A DNA stretch of 64,000 nucleotides from Leuctra nigra (GCA_934045905.1 OW203766.1:22686309-22750308); one strand, 5' to 3'; shown: positions 35,959 through 49,458, numbered from the stretch's first letter. Numbers and translations: made by a program. The notes: a model not told the origin generated them from the sequence alone.

Positions 35959-38900
35959 CATTTGTTGGTGGGAAACTTCTTGGACTTGGAGTTGGAGAGT
36001 TTTATTGGTAATCAATGCGATTCAGCGAGCCAGGGGACGAATTAAATTAAACACACTTCCATTGGACGCTAAATGGATAGGTTAAAGAGATCATTTCTTA
36101 TTTAAAACACTTGCATTTCCAAGCTAGCTAGCTGGAAAAGAATGGATGAACGTTGCTTACGGTAATGAGAATCTACTATTTATGTTTGTCAAGAAACACA
36201 ATACTGCTGTTTCTTTCTGCAAGGATGTGCGGAACACCTGGCATTGAAGGTAATTAGGGGCAAGGAGGTCGATGAGAAACATGTGCAGTGCAACAAAAGA
36301 GGAAATAATAAGAAAACACGAACAATATAAGCTATGAAACATAACCGCTCGTTATCATTATTTATTATCGCCATAAAAGGTTCTGTTTTCAGACAGTTTT
36401 CGCCTCATCGGTTTTAAATAATGGTTTATAGCGACACACTTTGGCTTTATTTTATGATGTTTTCCGTGAAAAGTTAAAGATTGAAAGAATATAAAGGTTT
36501 TATTTCTATGAGCTATAGTTTTCAAAATACGCAGACCTCAAATAAAAGGTGTGTTTTTCAGGCTATAGCTTAGCTGGTATTCTCTACTCTGAGGTACACG
36601 ATGTCTGAATTATGTTTGTTTGTTTCTAACAAACCGTTCAAACAACTGTTCAAAATGTCTAAATTCAAATTTTTTTTTACTAAAATTTAAACTGTTTTGT
36701 CAGATGGGTTGAAAGAATATAATTGATTAGATCATAAGTTAACTATGCAAAACTGTGGGACAAAGATTTGTATCAAAAATTAAAAACAGTGTAAAATTAG
36801 CAACATCTAAATTAATAATTACGTAACAAAACAAACTCACAGCCATGCAAAATTGCATTTTTACCTTCCAAATAGCTGTAATTGCATTCAACAATATTTT
36901 TAACAACCAAACCATAGAATTTGAATAAAACTTTGTATTCTGTAGGGACCCCCAGAATAGACGCAACCATCACCGGCGCAATTTGACAGCGGCACAAAAA
37001 ATATAAAGTTTCTCTCAATTCACGGACAGTTACAAATCCCCGCGAGCTAAAATATTTTACACAAACAAAATGTACGGCTATAATTTTATAATGAATTCCC
37101 ATGAGATGTCTAATTATCGTATAATATCAGAAAAAAATATCTTTTACAGGATCACAGAAATGTTGGCGAATGCCTTTGGGGTTTTATACGTCCATGTTTA
37201 ATAGATTCAACCCTTGTGTTTTTAGCATCATTGCCAAAATGCGGTGACGCGGAAAAAAGTCAAAACCTTGAACAGTGGAATCTTTGACGAAAAACATACT
37301 AAAATACACATAAAAACCGCCTCCGTATAGGATAACATTTTTTTTTCTTCATAAAAATGGTAATTCAGTTCTTCAGAGAATGCCATGAATCGCATAAACA
37401 GGTCCTTATTTTGCAGTCGAAGTCAAGGAGTGAATCTGTCTATAGTTTGAACATCAGGATCGCGAATATTCAATGTATGATATGACTATGAGAGAAGATC
37501 TCAGTCAATTCAGACGGCGTTTACCGCAGCAAGGGGAGATGAGCTAATACCGAACTTGATGGTTATGAGCATGCAAAAGTTATTTGCTGAGTCGAGTTTA
37601 TTTTAGTTTCTGTGTAATAAATCTGGCAGGTGAAACGCTGTGTGATTCATCAAGGATAAAGTTGTAAATGTATAAGTTATATGATTGAAATGAGAGTTCG
37701 CGATGGATGTATAAAGAGTTCTTGTTTAGTTTATAAACTTTTTGAACGGAAAATTAAAGTCAAACAATGACTTCGTGGACTTTTTTAAGTATGTGTAAAC
37801 ACAGCTTTATTGGTAGTATATAATGAAAATTCGTCTAACTGTTTTTATTTTTTACAACTCTGCTTGAGATTTTTTACTTGTTACTAAAATTTAATATTGT
37901 TTGAACGAATTTCAAAAAATAATTCAACTCTTTTTTTCCTTTAACAAAGGATTTGTTTAATTTTAGGTTTGGTCCGTTAACTGAATAAAGCGTACAGTCC
38001 TTTAATTAAGCATGCAAATGAAGAAAGATCAACATATATAATTTTTCCGTAAATTTACATCCACTAATCTCGCCCTTTCCCCAAACACATTTTTAAATAG
38101 AGCCATAATCCTCTTTCTCTTGCATACTTTCAGCGATGTATAAAATAGTAAAATGTTTACATAGTATATACCATATTGAATAATATTTTCCACTGAAAGT
38201 TTTTAAATAATTATACGCATCCACATTGCTCCAAGTTATAATGACTAATGCTTGTGGAAATATAGGGGAAAGAAGGGCTTTATTTGCATCATGTCAGCTT
38301 TTCTTCCCTCAAGTATAAAAAAGGGGATGAAAATGCTGTTCCCTATATCTTTTGTCCATCAAGATCGGTACAACACAACTCACTGATATGTTCTAGACAA
38401 AGAACGGGATACATTCGTGATAATGACGGTATGAATGGTACAATAACTGGACAAAATGGCGGATGTAGTAAGTAATGAAAAGTTGAGAGTGGCAAAGAGT
38501 GAATGGGATGAGTTGCTGAAGTATGTTACATGTAGATGAAAGATAATGAGGAAACGGCACAGAGATCAATAAAAGGATTTCAAAGACACTTTTCTTTGAC
38601 ATAATATTGTCTTCAGGGGAAAAATGTAAAATGATACCCTTTAGAGAGAAATAAAATCTCATCATTCTTCCCCCGTTAAAATGTTTTCGTGACCGAAAAA
38701 AGCGTATTCCAGTACTGCCAACTCTTGGTAAGTACAGTTTGTCACGTTCTCTATACATTTAGTGGAGTGAAAGGATCTCGGCCGCTATCCTCAGAGGCTT
38801 TGTAACAGTAGTACCAACCTGACGAGTCCATTAATTACCGAGACCGAACCTCCAGCGAGTTTACAGTCAGATAGTCACCATTGACAAATAACGCTGAGGG

Positions 38901-39505
38901 AGAAATGCAAGGATTTTATTTTGTTTCGAAAATATACCCTTTTAAAACGAGATAAATTGTTAACGTTGGATGGAATGAAACAGACTGGGGAGGAGGGAGG
39001 GAATTTATTTCGAAGTGATTTTCGGCTGAACCGATGAAATTTTAGTTTATGCTTCGATAAAAGAAAATATGATTACGTGCTCTACATTTAGTGATAATCT
39101 TTTATTTCCACTGATGATTCAGTTTCATCGGGTTCCAATATAGTGCAGATTGTGAAATCAGTTTGGTTGACTTATCGTATCATTGGATCTGCCTGCAAAA
39201 TGTTTTTGCTTTTTAATATCAATAAACTCTTAATTAAATTTCACGTTATGGATCAACCGAGTAGGTTATTAGAAAAATAAAAAATATGAATGCAAAATGA
39301 ATTAATGGATTCAATTTATTTCGCATTTTATTTCACAGCTGGTTTGGTTTGACATCGTTCTTATTTAGTACTTCTTTGCTGAATAGATATGTCTTCAGGT
39401 TGTATACGATAGGGATCAAGTAGCACGAAAAGCAGGCGATTATATACGCGCAAACGGGAAGATATCGTCTCAAACACTTCTGTGTATGACACTTTTCACT
39501 GTAAG
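35959..39505. other. Unassigned AT-rich sequence
   Basis: No exon or element could be supported. A 26-codon minus-strand frame at about 38755-38836 has a WYYC phrase but no splice context. Confidence 0.4.
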
Positions 39506-39949
39506 CAGTGTTGGCAAAGTTACTTTTAAAATGTATCAGTGTTACAGTTATAGTTACTTGCTTAAAGTCAGCAGTTACTTCCACAGTTACTTTTTAAAAT
39601 CTGTGAACCTGTTACGTCATAAATAATACACAAATACATATGAAATGAACCGAACAAAGTTGAAAAGACACCAATATTGCCTTCGAAGAGGCATTTTCAA
39701 TATATTTATAGTGTTTTTTAACCTTCTAAAATTGACTTTTTGGTGTGTACCGACTTGCATTTTCTATGGAAACAAAATAAATTTGTAACATGTTAATTAG
39801 TTAAGTTACTCAAAATAAGATACCATGTTAGGAATACAAATACTTTATTTTCAAAGTAACACGTAAACGTTACTTTTACTCGAAAAAGTTAACATGCTAC
39901 CAGTAACATCTTACTTTGTATCATGTTACTACTCAAGACTGTCTGTAAG
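39498..39949. mobile_element. hAT-like MITE with near-perfect 8-bp duplication
   Basis: The element 39506-39941 starts CAGTGTTGGCAAAGTTAC and ends GTTACTACTCAAGACTG, imperfect inverted ends with the CAGTG start of many hAT elements. The flanking octamers ACTGTAAG and TCTGTAAG agree at seven of eight positions. The interior is rich in AGTTACTT/AAGTAAC phrases. No transposase. Confidence 0.7.
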
Positions 39950-42900
39950 ACGAATCTTTATTCCTTTACGATCATAAAGATCCTCAACACATTTTCGTTT
40001 CATGTTTCCTTCAAGCTGTAGAGAACCAAGCTCTGTTCCAAGCTTGTGACAGGTTAGAAACTGCGCGTTGTTTAAACGTAACATTGTTCGCTTTGCAACT
40101 TCCGGTCGGCAATGTGCGACCAGAGATAAGACGTTTCCACTTCACAAGCTCTCATGGCAACAGCCAATCGCGATGGCGGCCCAATCGTCCGAGAAAATAG
40201 CTCTTAATTCTAAATGACAAGTGATTTGAGACACTGTGAGATTTCTCCACAGTGCAGGGATTACGGAGCTTAAAGCTGTCCGAAGTTCGATCGGTTTGGC
40301 TATGCTGCTATATTACTATTCCATGTTGTACTGTACGGTTGATATAAAACAGTCTTTTTAATCATTTTGAGAGTCCTGATTGGTTGTAGAAATAATTAAT
40401 CTATAATTTAGTTACTTCAGATCAAATCTCGTATAAAAAATAGAATAACCTTCGTTATACTCAGATAATTTTTAGACAAAAATGTTTGAAAGATTAGTAT
40501 TGCTAAAAAAAATATTATTTTTGTAAGCAAAAGAGGTTGTATTATATTTATTAAGTTATCACAGTTATCTTTACTGTTCACACTGATCATGTTTCTTCAA
40601 AAGCTAAAATTAGTTTGAATGGAATTCGGAGTTAGTGAGAAACGAACGTATTTCTTAATTTCACTTTTTCATTGCTTAATGGTTTTTCTAGAAGTCTTCG
40701 GTGTCGTTTTTCCTCTCGGTTATGAGTATTTATTTGGTGAAAATGGCTTCTTGGACACATGAGACGAAACATAACCACGTGGTCAATCAAGAGGTTCAAC
40801 GCCAAACGCCCGAGTGAAACGCTAGCGTCTCAACGCTTCAGATGAACTATCTTCATCTTTGAATTCCAACGCTCAAAGTCAAACAGTAAGCGACGCAGAC
40901 GCATGAAGTCAGATGTGAAAAAATGTGTTCTTCGTCAGAAAATGGATTCCTGGTATCTTGAAAGACAGTTGAATTACTTGGAATAAGGAAGAAAAGAGAA
41001 AAACAAATACAAACAAGATTTTCATAAGATCTCATGGTTGAGGACTTCGGTATTTACCAAAGTTATAGTTTTTCAATGCTTGGGTTCCTAAATTCGTCTT
41101 TGAGAATGAGTCCCGATTGATAAAGTGTTGGTATTAGTGCAGTGAATATGATTAGCTATTGGTCTCGGACAGCTTGCCAAATCTTTCAAGAGTGCTATTT
41201 TTACATTCAAGCAGCATGTTTACAACGTATTTGCTAGCTTCACAGCTGTGTTCATAGGTTTAAAAAATATTCTTCTCTCTAAAAAGTTGAAATTAAAAAT
41301 ATATGAATGTATCAATATTTGTAGGTACGTACTTCTAAACTTAATTTAAATCTTAATATGAGTACTTGAATGAGTAATTAAAAGTATGTTAAATTCTGGA
41401 GTCTCATAGAAGTACAGCATATTTGAAATAGAGTAAGTTTTTTATCTAGTTTTCTTTTGCAAAGCTTTCTGCGAACTTGGCTAGCTTTCTGAGTAAATAC
41501 GGTTTCCAGATATTGTGTTTCAGAGCTCTTCAGTCTACAAGTCAGAGTTCCACTTCACCAGCAATCATTGAGAACTTCCATGTTGATCTTTTTGCAAATA
41601 TTGAATCTGATGACATCTAAGCTTCGATCGCCGCCAAAACCAATGAGAGACTCCGGAGCCGGGCTTCAAAGTCAGTTGGAAGAGCACTTTGCGAAAACAA
41701 ATAGTATTAGGATGTTCGCTATCTTAAAAATGTCACCCGTAAGGTCAAAACAAAGTGGAAAGCAAAAATACAATTTAAAAATGTACAACATTTTGGATCA
41801 AGAGTGCTCTTGAAATAGATTCCTAAAATATTTTAAGAGAGAGAAAGAGGTTGTTTAAACACATTAAATAATAGATTTTCGATGTTTTGTGCGTACTATC
41901 AAAATATCAAAAATCATATTATTATCTTTTGACCACAACACTTGGTTATTTGTTGTGGATTTGTATAATGGATTGTGTCTAATTGGCGTATCATGGTATT
42001 GTGAAAGTGGTAGAAATTATAATGGGCATAAAAACAAGTAGGATATTATAAAGTGAATAAAAAATCGCTGTATTTTCGCGAACGAGAAGAACACTTTGTC
42101 AATTTCAAAACATTATGCCGAGAATGAGGCAATTTGAAAGCAAGATTGCAGTCAACGTTTCCGAGCAGTAAATTGAGGGCATGTCAAGAGCGATAGAAAA
42201 AAACGTAAATGATTATTGGGAAATGATATTTTTCAAGAGATAAAGTGGTTTTGCCAATGGAGAATCTCTTCAGAAAGCTAACGAGCTAGCTCATCAGATG
42301 TTTTATATCGGAACTTTCGACAAGATGAAAAAGGAACACAGGAAGTGTTTGGGGCAGAAAATGTCGAACCACTTTTTATTGCGGATTATTTATTTTCCAA
42401 ATGTGTCGCTAAGTCCTTAAAGATAAAATATTATAGGTAAAATAAGCTGGACAAAATATCTCCAGCCGACATGAAATAGGTACATAAGCCAGTGAGAGAA
42501 TGTATTAATATGGGACTAGAGAGCCCCGCCATGTAACACATGACCTATAATCACAATATTTTCTGATCAAGGTATAATAGAGAGCAACCCTTGAACAACG
42601 CTTGCTGACGAATTGACTGATCGTGACAATTGACTTGACCCTCACGGAACTGCCGATCTCAATGGCAACTCGATTCTAAATCTTGATATTTTTTTTCAAA
42701 ACAAACCGAAACAATAATTAAATATAAATGGATCTGTTCAGTGAAGAATTAACCCAAAGTGGCAAATTTCCAAATTAATATACTTACTTAGAATATTGAA
42801 AACAACAACTGAAAAAGTTGTGAACGAATCTAAACGAATCCTAATTTTGAATCCGAAATCATACCCAAATGAGTTAATAATACGAAACAAATACGCAACA

Positions 42901-45307
42901 TAACAAATTACAGCACAATAAAAGATTTCCAACATTAAAAAATATGTGCTAAGAAAACACGGGACACACTATCAAGTTTATGAAAGCAGAGTGAAGAGCA
43001 TTTCTGTCATTGGCTGACTACTCTCACGTGACCTTACTTTCCTCACTGCTATTTGGTCATGATCGATAAAGCACAAAGTATACTTGAAGCCCATGGTCAA
43101 GACTGGGTAGTAGAATTTAATGCGATTTTATTCAGGTCTCCACATAATAAGATTCAACCTGATTATATAAATGTACGCATCTCTGCAGAAATCACAACAA
43201 TTAACAGCAATACAATTTTGATTCCTAAATAGTACTTTCAGTTTTCAATATACTCGAACCATTTTCAAAATGCGATGTGACGTAAGGAGGTACACTCGAG
43301 AAAAATTTCCAATATCAGAAAATTCTCTTGCGCCCCCTCCACCCAACCCACACAACATTCTCAACCCCCAAAATAACATCTAATTACATTTAAATGTTGC
43401 TTTTCAAGTGGTTCTATTTAGTCAAGGTCCACAGAGTTAAATTGTATTTTCTTCACTGCCAATGGATTCACTGCTTCCTGAAGTTTCAAAGTTTCGAAAA
43501 AAGTGTGTTTTTCCATGATATTGTGCATTCCACGCAATATCTCTCGAAATACTCAACGGATTCGATTGAAATTGTGTGCACTTTATTTGGCTCGAAATTA
43601 TTTACAGGAAAATTCCGGGTTTGATTAAAATTGGGCTAAAATGACGATTTCTATAGAGGTCTATCGTAACGCAAATTCCGAGCTCAAGGTCAAAACTGTG
43701 CATTAATAGTAAAGGATGTCCACAAACAAACAACCGTTATAAATTCTTTGTGTAGGTATTTACTTACTTACTTTCTTTATATAATTTAAATACTTAGACT
43801 TTCACTAAAAAGTTATTCGTTTATATACAAATTACCATCAAGTTACGAACTAAAGATCACCCTTTATTAAAAATGTTTTGAACCAAGTTTTGTGACTAGA
43901 AATCGTTCCGGGCATCTAACGAACTTTTCTATAGAACAGCGATTTTCAAAATATTCACAATTATAAAAGAGATATCATAGTGGCGGTTTAACAAGATCTC
44001 AACTCTTCAACTGATTTACTTCGAACTCTGCATTGATTTGTGAAACGGCGAACAAGTATCGAGTGAAAACCGATCTCTCGATACTTGAGCGGACATCATT
44101 TGTCTTCCCAGTGAACTTGAGAGAGGAAAAGAGATAGAATATTTCAATCTGATTCTGACATTTTCCTCGGCTATCTCCTTGAATCTGAGGTATCCGGTAC
44201 AAAGAAGATAGTCGAATAACTAGACAAATGAAAAACAGTTGAAATCCGAATGAAACCCCGAATAAGAAAAGTTTTTTGGATGTAGGTATATTGGAAATAT
44301 ACAAAACTTACCTAATTTTACGTTATTTTATGAAGAAAAATCGTAGAAAAAGAGAAGATAAGTACCTATGTTCATATTGCATATTACAGTCAGGTTATAG
44401 ACCCACAATTTAATATAAACTCGCATTTAAACATAATTGTAAGCATGAACTGAAAATGTAATTTGGACATTATGTTGTTTTATAGATACCAATTCCTTGT
44501 TAGGTAATATACAGTTTCATTGCCACGAACAAGCAACACAATTTCAAAGCACGATATGGCAATCTAAAGCGCTAAACCCTGTAGACCTTCAGATATAGCG
44601 CTTTTCTCCGTTGGCTATAATTTAATGATCCAAAGAAAGCCCAATTTTCTCAGTTTTATGCCTCGAGGCATATTATGTCTACGTCCTTTTTATTAAAAGT
44701 AAAACATATAATATTTTCATTTTGATACTTTTAAGCGGTGTTTCACTTCACATATCTAAATTGCTCGAGAACCAATTTTAAATAGAACAACAAAGTAACT
44801 ACCTACTCTGATAAATGGTGAATGTGTATACGTAAGTAAGTAAATTAAATTATGTGATTTGTTGTACCATTTACAAAGTAGTAGTAACGTGAGGTGGAAA
44901 AAATATGTTTGTAAGTAGTATTTATTAATTTAACTTATCACGAAAAAACTTAATTTAATTTTAAAATTTTTATGTTAACTCATAAGTCACAAGATAATTT
45001 TTTTATAAGATTACGAAATATTGACTTTAAAAAATGCTTAATAAAATTATAAATGTAAATAAACTATAAAAATAATTAAATAAAATCAATTAATTTGTGA
45101 AGAATATGTACATCGATAACTGTACATTTCATACCTAATCTTATCTCATTCGAAAAAATTAGTAAGTATTTAAGTCATATCCTTTAACCAAATATATATT
45201 CATCGTAAGAGTATAAAATAAATATTGGAATAATATCACATACTATTGCACTGACCCATCAGAATAATCTAGAATGTCATGATCAACATAGTAGATAGAT
45301 CAATCCA
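39950..45307. other. Unassigned sequence upstream of Hsp70
   Basis: Holds a worn copy of a GCGCTCAACG-type MITE near 40770-40905: TCAATCAAGAGGTTCAACG compares with the elements at 58470-58867. It also holds the 16-mer CATGGCAACAGCCAAT at 40153-40168. Plus-strand frames near 41530-41815 and 42117-42400 are broken by stops and may be decayed coding remnants. The rest is AT-rich and unassigned. Confidence 0.4.
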
Positions 45308-45480
45308 GAAACTTCCCGAACAGTTGAGAAAGAAACCTACGTCACAGGAATATCTCTAGCCAATCAAAAGATAGCGTCTCTTCGTATCCATGGCAACGAC
45401 ACGATCAGCCAATAGGAGAGCTGCAATCGAATGTTCTAGAATAGCCGCGACGTTCAAAGGCCGGCTAGAACGTTCGAGAG
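45308..45480 (+). promoter_or_regulatory. Heat-shock elements and CCAAT boxes of Hsp70
   Basis: Three heat-shock elements made of alternating GAA/TTC at 5-bp steps: GAAacTTCccGAA at 45308-45320, GAAtgTTCtaGAA at 45429-45441, and GAAcgTTCgaGAG at 45468-45480. These are binding sites for the HSF trimer. Two CCAAT boxes lie between them, at 45360-45364 and 45409-45413, with CATGGCAAC at 45389-45397. A partial GAAtaaTCTaGAA near 45262 may be a further weak site. Confidence 0.85.
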
Positions 45481-45494
45481 CGGCTGGCTTGAAG

Positions 45495-45530
45495 TATATA
45501 AGCAGCAGGCAGCGACTCAGCTGATCAGTT
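45495..45530 (+). promoter_or_regulatory. TATA box and initiator of Hsp70
   Basis: TATATAA at 45495-45501 lies 15 bases after the proximal heat-shock element. An arthropod initiator TCAGTT is at 45525-45530, with its A at 45527, 32 bases after the first T of the TATA box, which is the expected spacing. The predicted 5' leader is 45527-45744, about 218 nt, A-rich and without an upstream ATG-initiated ORF of note. It resembles the long leaders that allow fly hsp70 mRNA to be translated during heat shock. Confidence 0.8.
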
Positions 45531-45744
45531 CAAACAAACACACCAGCAGAGAACAAGCAAGAGATTCAGAGCAATCCAAGTGAAATATCAGTGAAGTGGA
45601 TAAATACATCAGTGATTTCAGTTGTGACTGTGAAATATTATAAGTGATTGTGAATATTTTATCGAAGTCGAAGTTGTGAGAGTTTGAAGTTATTGACGAG
45701 TTTTGAGGACAAATTAATTGAGTATTTGACATCAATCGTTCGAA

Positions 45745-47682
45745 ATGGTTGTTAAAATGCCGGCAGTGGGCATCGATCTGGGGACGACCTACTCCTGTGT
45801 AGGCGTCTACCAGCAAGGCAAGGTGGAGATCATCGCCAACGACCAAGGCAACAGAACGACGCCGAGCTTCGTCGCCTTCACCGACACCGAGCGCATCATC
45901 GGCGACGCCGCCAAGAACCAAGTCGCCATGAACCCGAAGAACACGATCTTCGACGCCAAGCGTCTCATCGGGCGTCGCTTCGACGACTCCAAGATCCAGG
46001 ACGACATGAAACACTGGCCGTTCACAGTCGTGAGTGACGGCGGCAAACCGAAGATCCAGGCGGAGTACAAGGGAGAGTTGAAGACGTTTTCGCCGGAGGA
46101 GGTCAGCTCGATGGTGTTGGTGAAGATGAAGGAGACGGCGGAGGCGTATCTCGGAGGTACTGTCCGCGACGCCGTCATCACCGTCCCGGCGTACTTCAAC
46201 GACGCCCAGCGTCAGGCGACCAAAGACGCCGGCGCCATCGCTGGACTCAATGTCCTGAGAATCATCAACGAGCCAACCGCCGCCGCCCTCGCCTACGGAC
46301 TCGACAAGAACTTGAAAGGTGAACGCAATGTGTTGATCTTCGACTTGGGAGGCGGAACTTTCGACGTCTCGATCCTCACCATCGACGAGGGCTCGTTGTT
46401 CGAGGTGCGCGCGACGGCTGGCGACACTCATCTCGGCGGCGAGGACTTCGACAACCGACTCGTCACCTTCCTCGCCGAGGAGTTCAAGAGGAAGTACAGG
46501 AAAGATCTCCGCAGCAATCCTCGAGCTCTGCGACGTCTGAGGACCGCGGCGGAGCGAGCTAAGCGCACTCTGTCGTCCAGCACTGAAGCCAGCATCGAGA
46601 TCGACGCGTTGTATGAGGGCGTCGACTTCTACTCCAAGGTCTCTCGAGCTCGCTTTGAAGAGTTGTGCTCGGATCTGTTCCGAGGGACTCTGACTCCAGT
46701 CGAGAAGGCTCTGGCCGACGCCAAGATGGACAAGAGCTCGATCCACGACGTGGTCCTCGTTGGAGGCTCCACGCGCATCCCGAAGGTCCAGTCTCTGCTG
46801 CAGAACTACTTCTGCGGCAAGGCGTTGAACCTCTCCATCAACCCCGACGAGGCCGTTGCTTACGGCGCTGCAGTCCAAGCCGCGATCCTCAGCGGAGACA
46901 CGAGCGAGCAGATCAAAGACGTCCTCCTCGTCGACGTCGCGCCGCTGTCACTCGGCATCGAGACGGCCGGCGGCGTCATGAGCAAGATCATCGAGCGCAA
47001 CACCAGGATCCCGGCCAAGCAGACGCAGACGTTCTCGACGTACGCCGACAACCAGACGGCCGTCTCGATCCAGGTGTTCGAGGGGGAGAGGGCGATGTCG
47101 AAAGACAATAGCCACCTCGGCAAGTTCGATCTGACGGGAATCCCTCCCGCGCCTCGAGGTGTTCCTCAGATCGAGGTGACATTCGACCTTGACTCCAACG
47201 GGATCCTCAACGTCTCTGCCAAGGACAGCAGCTCCGGGAACACCAGGAACATCACGATCAAGAACGACAGAGGACGGCTCTCTCAGGCGGAGATCGACAG
47301 GATGTTGGCGGAGGCGGAGAAGTATAAAGAAGAAGACGAGCGACAGAGGGAGAGGATCGCCGCTAGGAACAGTCTGGAGAGTTACGTGTTCAATGTGAAG
47401 GCGGCGGTGGAGGCGGCGGGAAGCAAGCTCAGTGACGAGGACGTGAGACTGGTGAAGGGAGAATGCGACGAGGCAGTGAAGTGGTTGGACAGCAACTCGC
47501 TGGCGGAGAAGGACGAGTTCGAGCAGAGGTTGAAGGACTTGGAAAGGAAGTTCAATCCGATCATGACGAAGATGCATCAGCAGGGATCGACGCCGGGACA
47601 GCAGCGTCCTGGCGGGCAGTCGTGTGGCCAGCAGGCGGGCAGTCAGTTCAGTAATCAACCATTCGTGGAGGAAGTGGATTAG
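45745..47682 (+). CDS. Hsp70: Heat shock protein 70, stress-inducible type
   Basis: A 645-residue intronless ORF, the usual length for cytosolic Hsp70. The ATP-dependent chaperone binds exposed hydrophobic segments of unfolded clients, working with J-proteins and exchange factors in cytosol and nucleus. All three family signatures are present: IDLGTTYS (10-17), [14 protein letters not shown] (198-211) and [13 protein letters not shown] (337-349). The interdomain linker [13 protein letters not shown] is at 393-405, a basic NLS-like stretch at about 249-274, and the TPR-binding EEVD at the C-terminus. The C-terminal tail is Gln/Gly-rich and lacks the GGMP repeats of constitutive Hsc70. Absence of introns plus heat-shock elements indicate the inducible form. 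The first ATG (good context, AAATGG) adds MVVK before the usual MPAVGIDLG start; the second ATG at 45757 could also be used. Codons are strongly G/C-ending. A complete, apparently functional gene. Confidence 0.98.
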   Translation: MVVKMPAVGIDLGTTYSCVGVYQQGKVEIIANDQGNRTTPSFVAFTDTERIIGDAAKNQVAMNPKNTIFDAKRLIGRRFDDSKIQDDMKHWPFTVVSDGGKPKIQAEYKGELKTFSPEEVSSMVLVKMKETAEAYLGGTVRDAVITVPAYFNDAQRQATKDAGAIAGLNVLRIINEPTAAALAYGLDKNLKGERNVLIFDLGGGTFDVSILTIDEGSLFEVRATAGDTHLGGEDFDNRLVTFLAEEFKRKYRKDLRSNPRALRRLRTAAERAKRTLSSSTEASIEIDALYEGVDFYSKVSRARFEELCSDLFRGTLTPVEKALADAKMDKSSIHDVVLVGGSTRIPKVQSLLQNYFCGKALNLSINPDEAVAYGAAVQAAILSGDTSEQIKDVLLVDVAPLSLGIETAGGVMSKIIERNTRIPAKQTQTFSTYADNQTAVSIQVFEGERAMSKDNSHLGKFDLTGIPPAPRGVPQIEVTFDLDSNGILNVSAKDSSSGNTRNITIKNDRGRLSQAEIDRMLAEAEKYKEEDERQRERIAARNSLESYVFNVKAAVEAAGSKLSDEDVRLVKGECDEAVKWLDSNSLAEKDEFEQRLKDLERKFNPIMTKMHQQGSTPGQQRPGGQSCGQQAGSQFSNQPFVEEVD

Positions 47683-47734
47683 AGAGAGAAGAGAATATGT
47701 TCTTACTCATAAATGCATTTTTTTGTGTAACTTT

Positions 47735-47953
47735 TAGAATTTATTTATTTTTATTGTAAATTGTAATATTCCTCTAATATAATTTTTTTTTGTATTAAAT
47801 GATGAACAACATCAGCCTTTTTTAACCTGATCGAGAGTTGTACATAATAGGTAGTTTGTATAGTTAATTGTAAATTCTGTATATTGATATACCTACTTTA
47901 TTCTCCGTACCTACATGTAAGATTACGCGCCGAATTATTTATTCTAAAATAAA
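47735..47953 (+). promoter_or_regulatory. AU-rich 3' UTR and poly(A) signals of Hsp70
   Basis: ATTTATTTATTT at about 47740 is an AU-rich instability motif, as expected for a transient stress mRNA. Candidate poly(A) hexamers are ATTAAA at 47794-47799 and AATAAA at 47948-47953. The second would give a 3' UTR of about 280 nt. Confidence 0.6.
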
Positions 47954-48994
47954 CATTATTTTATAGACCTATGACAGTGCTATTATTGTGAGTTTCTTCA
48001 ACTTACTTAACCCTCTTATCCTATCATTTTACCCCTACACTCCTTGTTTTACAAAATATGAACATTTTATTGCTTTGCTGAATGTTATAAAAATTTGATA
48101 ATAAATTACAGTTTTGCTCAAGTCAAATTAAAAAAAAACTTTCGTATTATATGCCCAATCCAAAATGCCAATAAAAAACCATAAATGGCTCTATTTATGA
48201 ACAAAAAGTACTTAAGAACCATTGCGGATCTGTAATAAATCGTAATTTGACTGAAACTGATTAAACTTACTGAGCCAATCTGTTTAATGGCTTCCTAACT
48301 GAGTTGTTATCACTTAATAGCACCATTAAGTTAAATTAAATGCCAAATGAAAGCTCCTTTACTGCTAATGACTTACTGAAAAAGCCCATGGCAAAGTACC
48401 TCACAGTTGAAACTTGAACAATAAACCGGTATGATCCTGTTTGAAGTCTGAAGATAGTCTCATGATCATGTATTCATATTCGAGAAACTGTGGAAGCTCC
48501 AGGCGTCTTATTACACTTCAGATTCACTATTCAGACTTCGTTTCATCTCTTTCATCTCCTTCACTTGTGCCATCCTGATCTGTTGTGTTTTATTCGCTTT
48601 TCCTTTAAGATCGCCGAAATGTAGTTTCACTTTTCAGTTTGGTTGAAACGTTTTGGTTCATTATTTCATCCGTTTCGATCCATTATCTTGTAAATAATGA
48701 TTGCCAATTGATGAGAATTAAATATTTAATATCATTCCATAAATAATGTGATATTAGATCAATTCTTGTCCAGTAGCCTTTCTAAATTTCTATCGTTTAG
48801 TGCCACTCCACATTTGTTTAATTTCACTTCATTATGAAACTTGTTGTTACACAGAATACCACTTATTGATAATTTGCCATTAAATTTGTTTAAATGCAAT
48901 GAATTGTACAAAAGACTTTTTAATTTGAAATGATATATCCTCGCTAATTTGTACTCATTCGCATTGTGTGACCATTGATAACCATGAATAGAAT
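47954..48994. other. Unassigned sequence downstream of Hsp70
   Basis: AT-rich. A minus-strand open frame at 48759-49010 is A/T-driven. No second Hsp70 copy or other gene is visible. Confidence 0.45.
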
Positions 48995-49072
48995 TTTGAG
49001 TTATTCTCAAATTATTTAACTCAAATAACTCAAATCAAATTACTCAATTATTTGAGTTATTTTGAGTTATTG
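48995..49072. repeat. Imperfect hairpin of AACTCAAATAACTCAAA
   Basis: TTTTGAGTTATTCTCAAATTA, AACTCAAATAACTCAAAT and TTTGAGTTATTTTGAGTTATT alternate, so the block can fold on itself. Probably a decayed inverted repeat. Confidence 0.5.
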
Positions 49073-49329
49073 GTATCGTTGGAATCAACAGATCGTTATC
49101 TAACTATAGTGCTTATTAAGAATTCCCAAATTCCACATTTAGTTTAAAATCCAATTATTCGAAACATGTTTCGCCGGCTGTGTGCTTTACGGTACAGTTT
49201 TATGGAACATTGAAATATTTCACATAATTAGAGCAATTTCGAATGATGTATTGTCATAAAATACTGAATAATAAAACTGTAATGCTGTCGGCTGTCCAAT
49301 AAGCATTCATATTTACCTGATCGAGATCT

Positions 49330-49431
49330 CAGGGACGCTGTAGCAACCAGGGACGCTGTTACAACCAGGGACGCTGCAACAACCAGGGACGCTGTAAGGG
49401 ACGCTGCAACAACCAGGGATGCTGCAACAAC
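49330..49431. repeat. 18-bp tandem array, about six units
   Basis: Unit CAGGGACGCTGCAACAAC, with one unit shortened near 49384-49396. On the minus strand it reads as Val-Ala-Ala-Ser or Cys-Ser-Val-Pro-Gly repeats. Those frames are not called as genes. The array ends 27 bp before a candidate exon acceptor. Confidence 0.85.
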
Positions 49432-49458
49432 GGTGCTCTTTTGTCTGCTCTGTAACAG

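Noticed and set aside
38755..38836. A 26-codon minus frame with SGWYYC, like an immunoglobulin-domain motif
   Set aside because: A single short motif without the partner Cys, splice sites or neighbouring exons is not enough.
42117..42420. Broken plus-strand frames with EGMSRAIEKNVNDYWEM-like sequence
   Set aside because: Possibly an old pseudogene, but interrupted by stops and not matched to any family I know, so not called.
45517..46878. A 453-codon open frame on the minus strand opposite Hsp70
   Set aside because: Long antisense frames are a known by-product of the G/C-ending codon use of Hsp70 genes. This one has Val/Leu/Asp/Arg-rich low-information sequence and no independent promoter, and the sense strand carries every Hsp70 signature.
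46948..47658. A 236-codon minus-strand frame in the 3' half of Hsp70
   Set aside because: Same reason: a shadow of the sense codons, rich in Leu/Arg/His with no domain.
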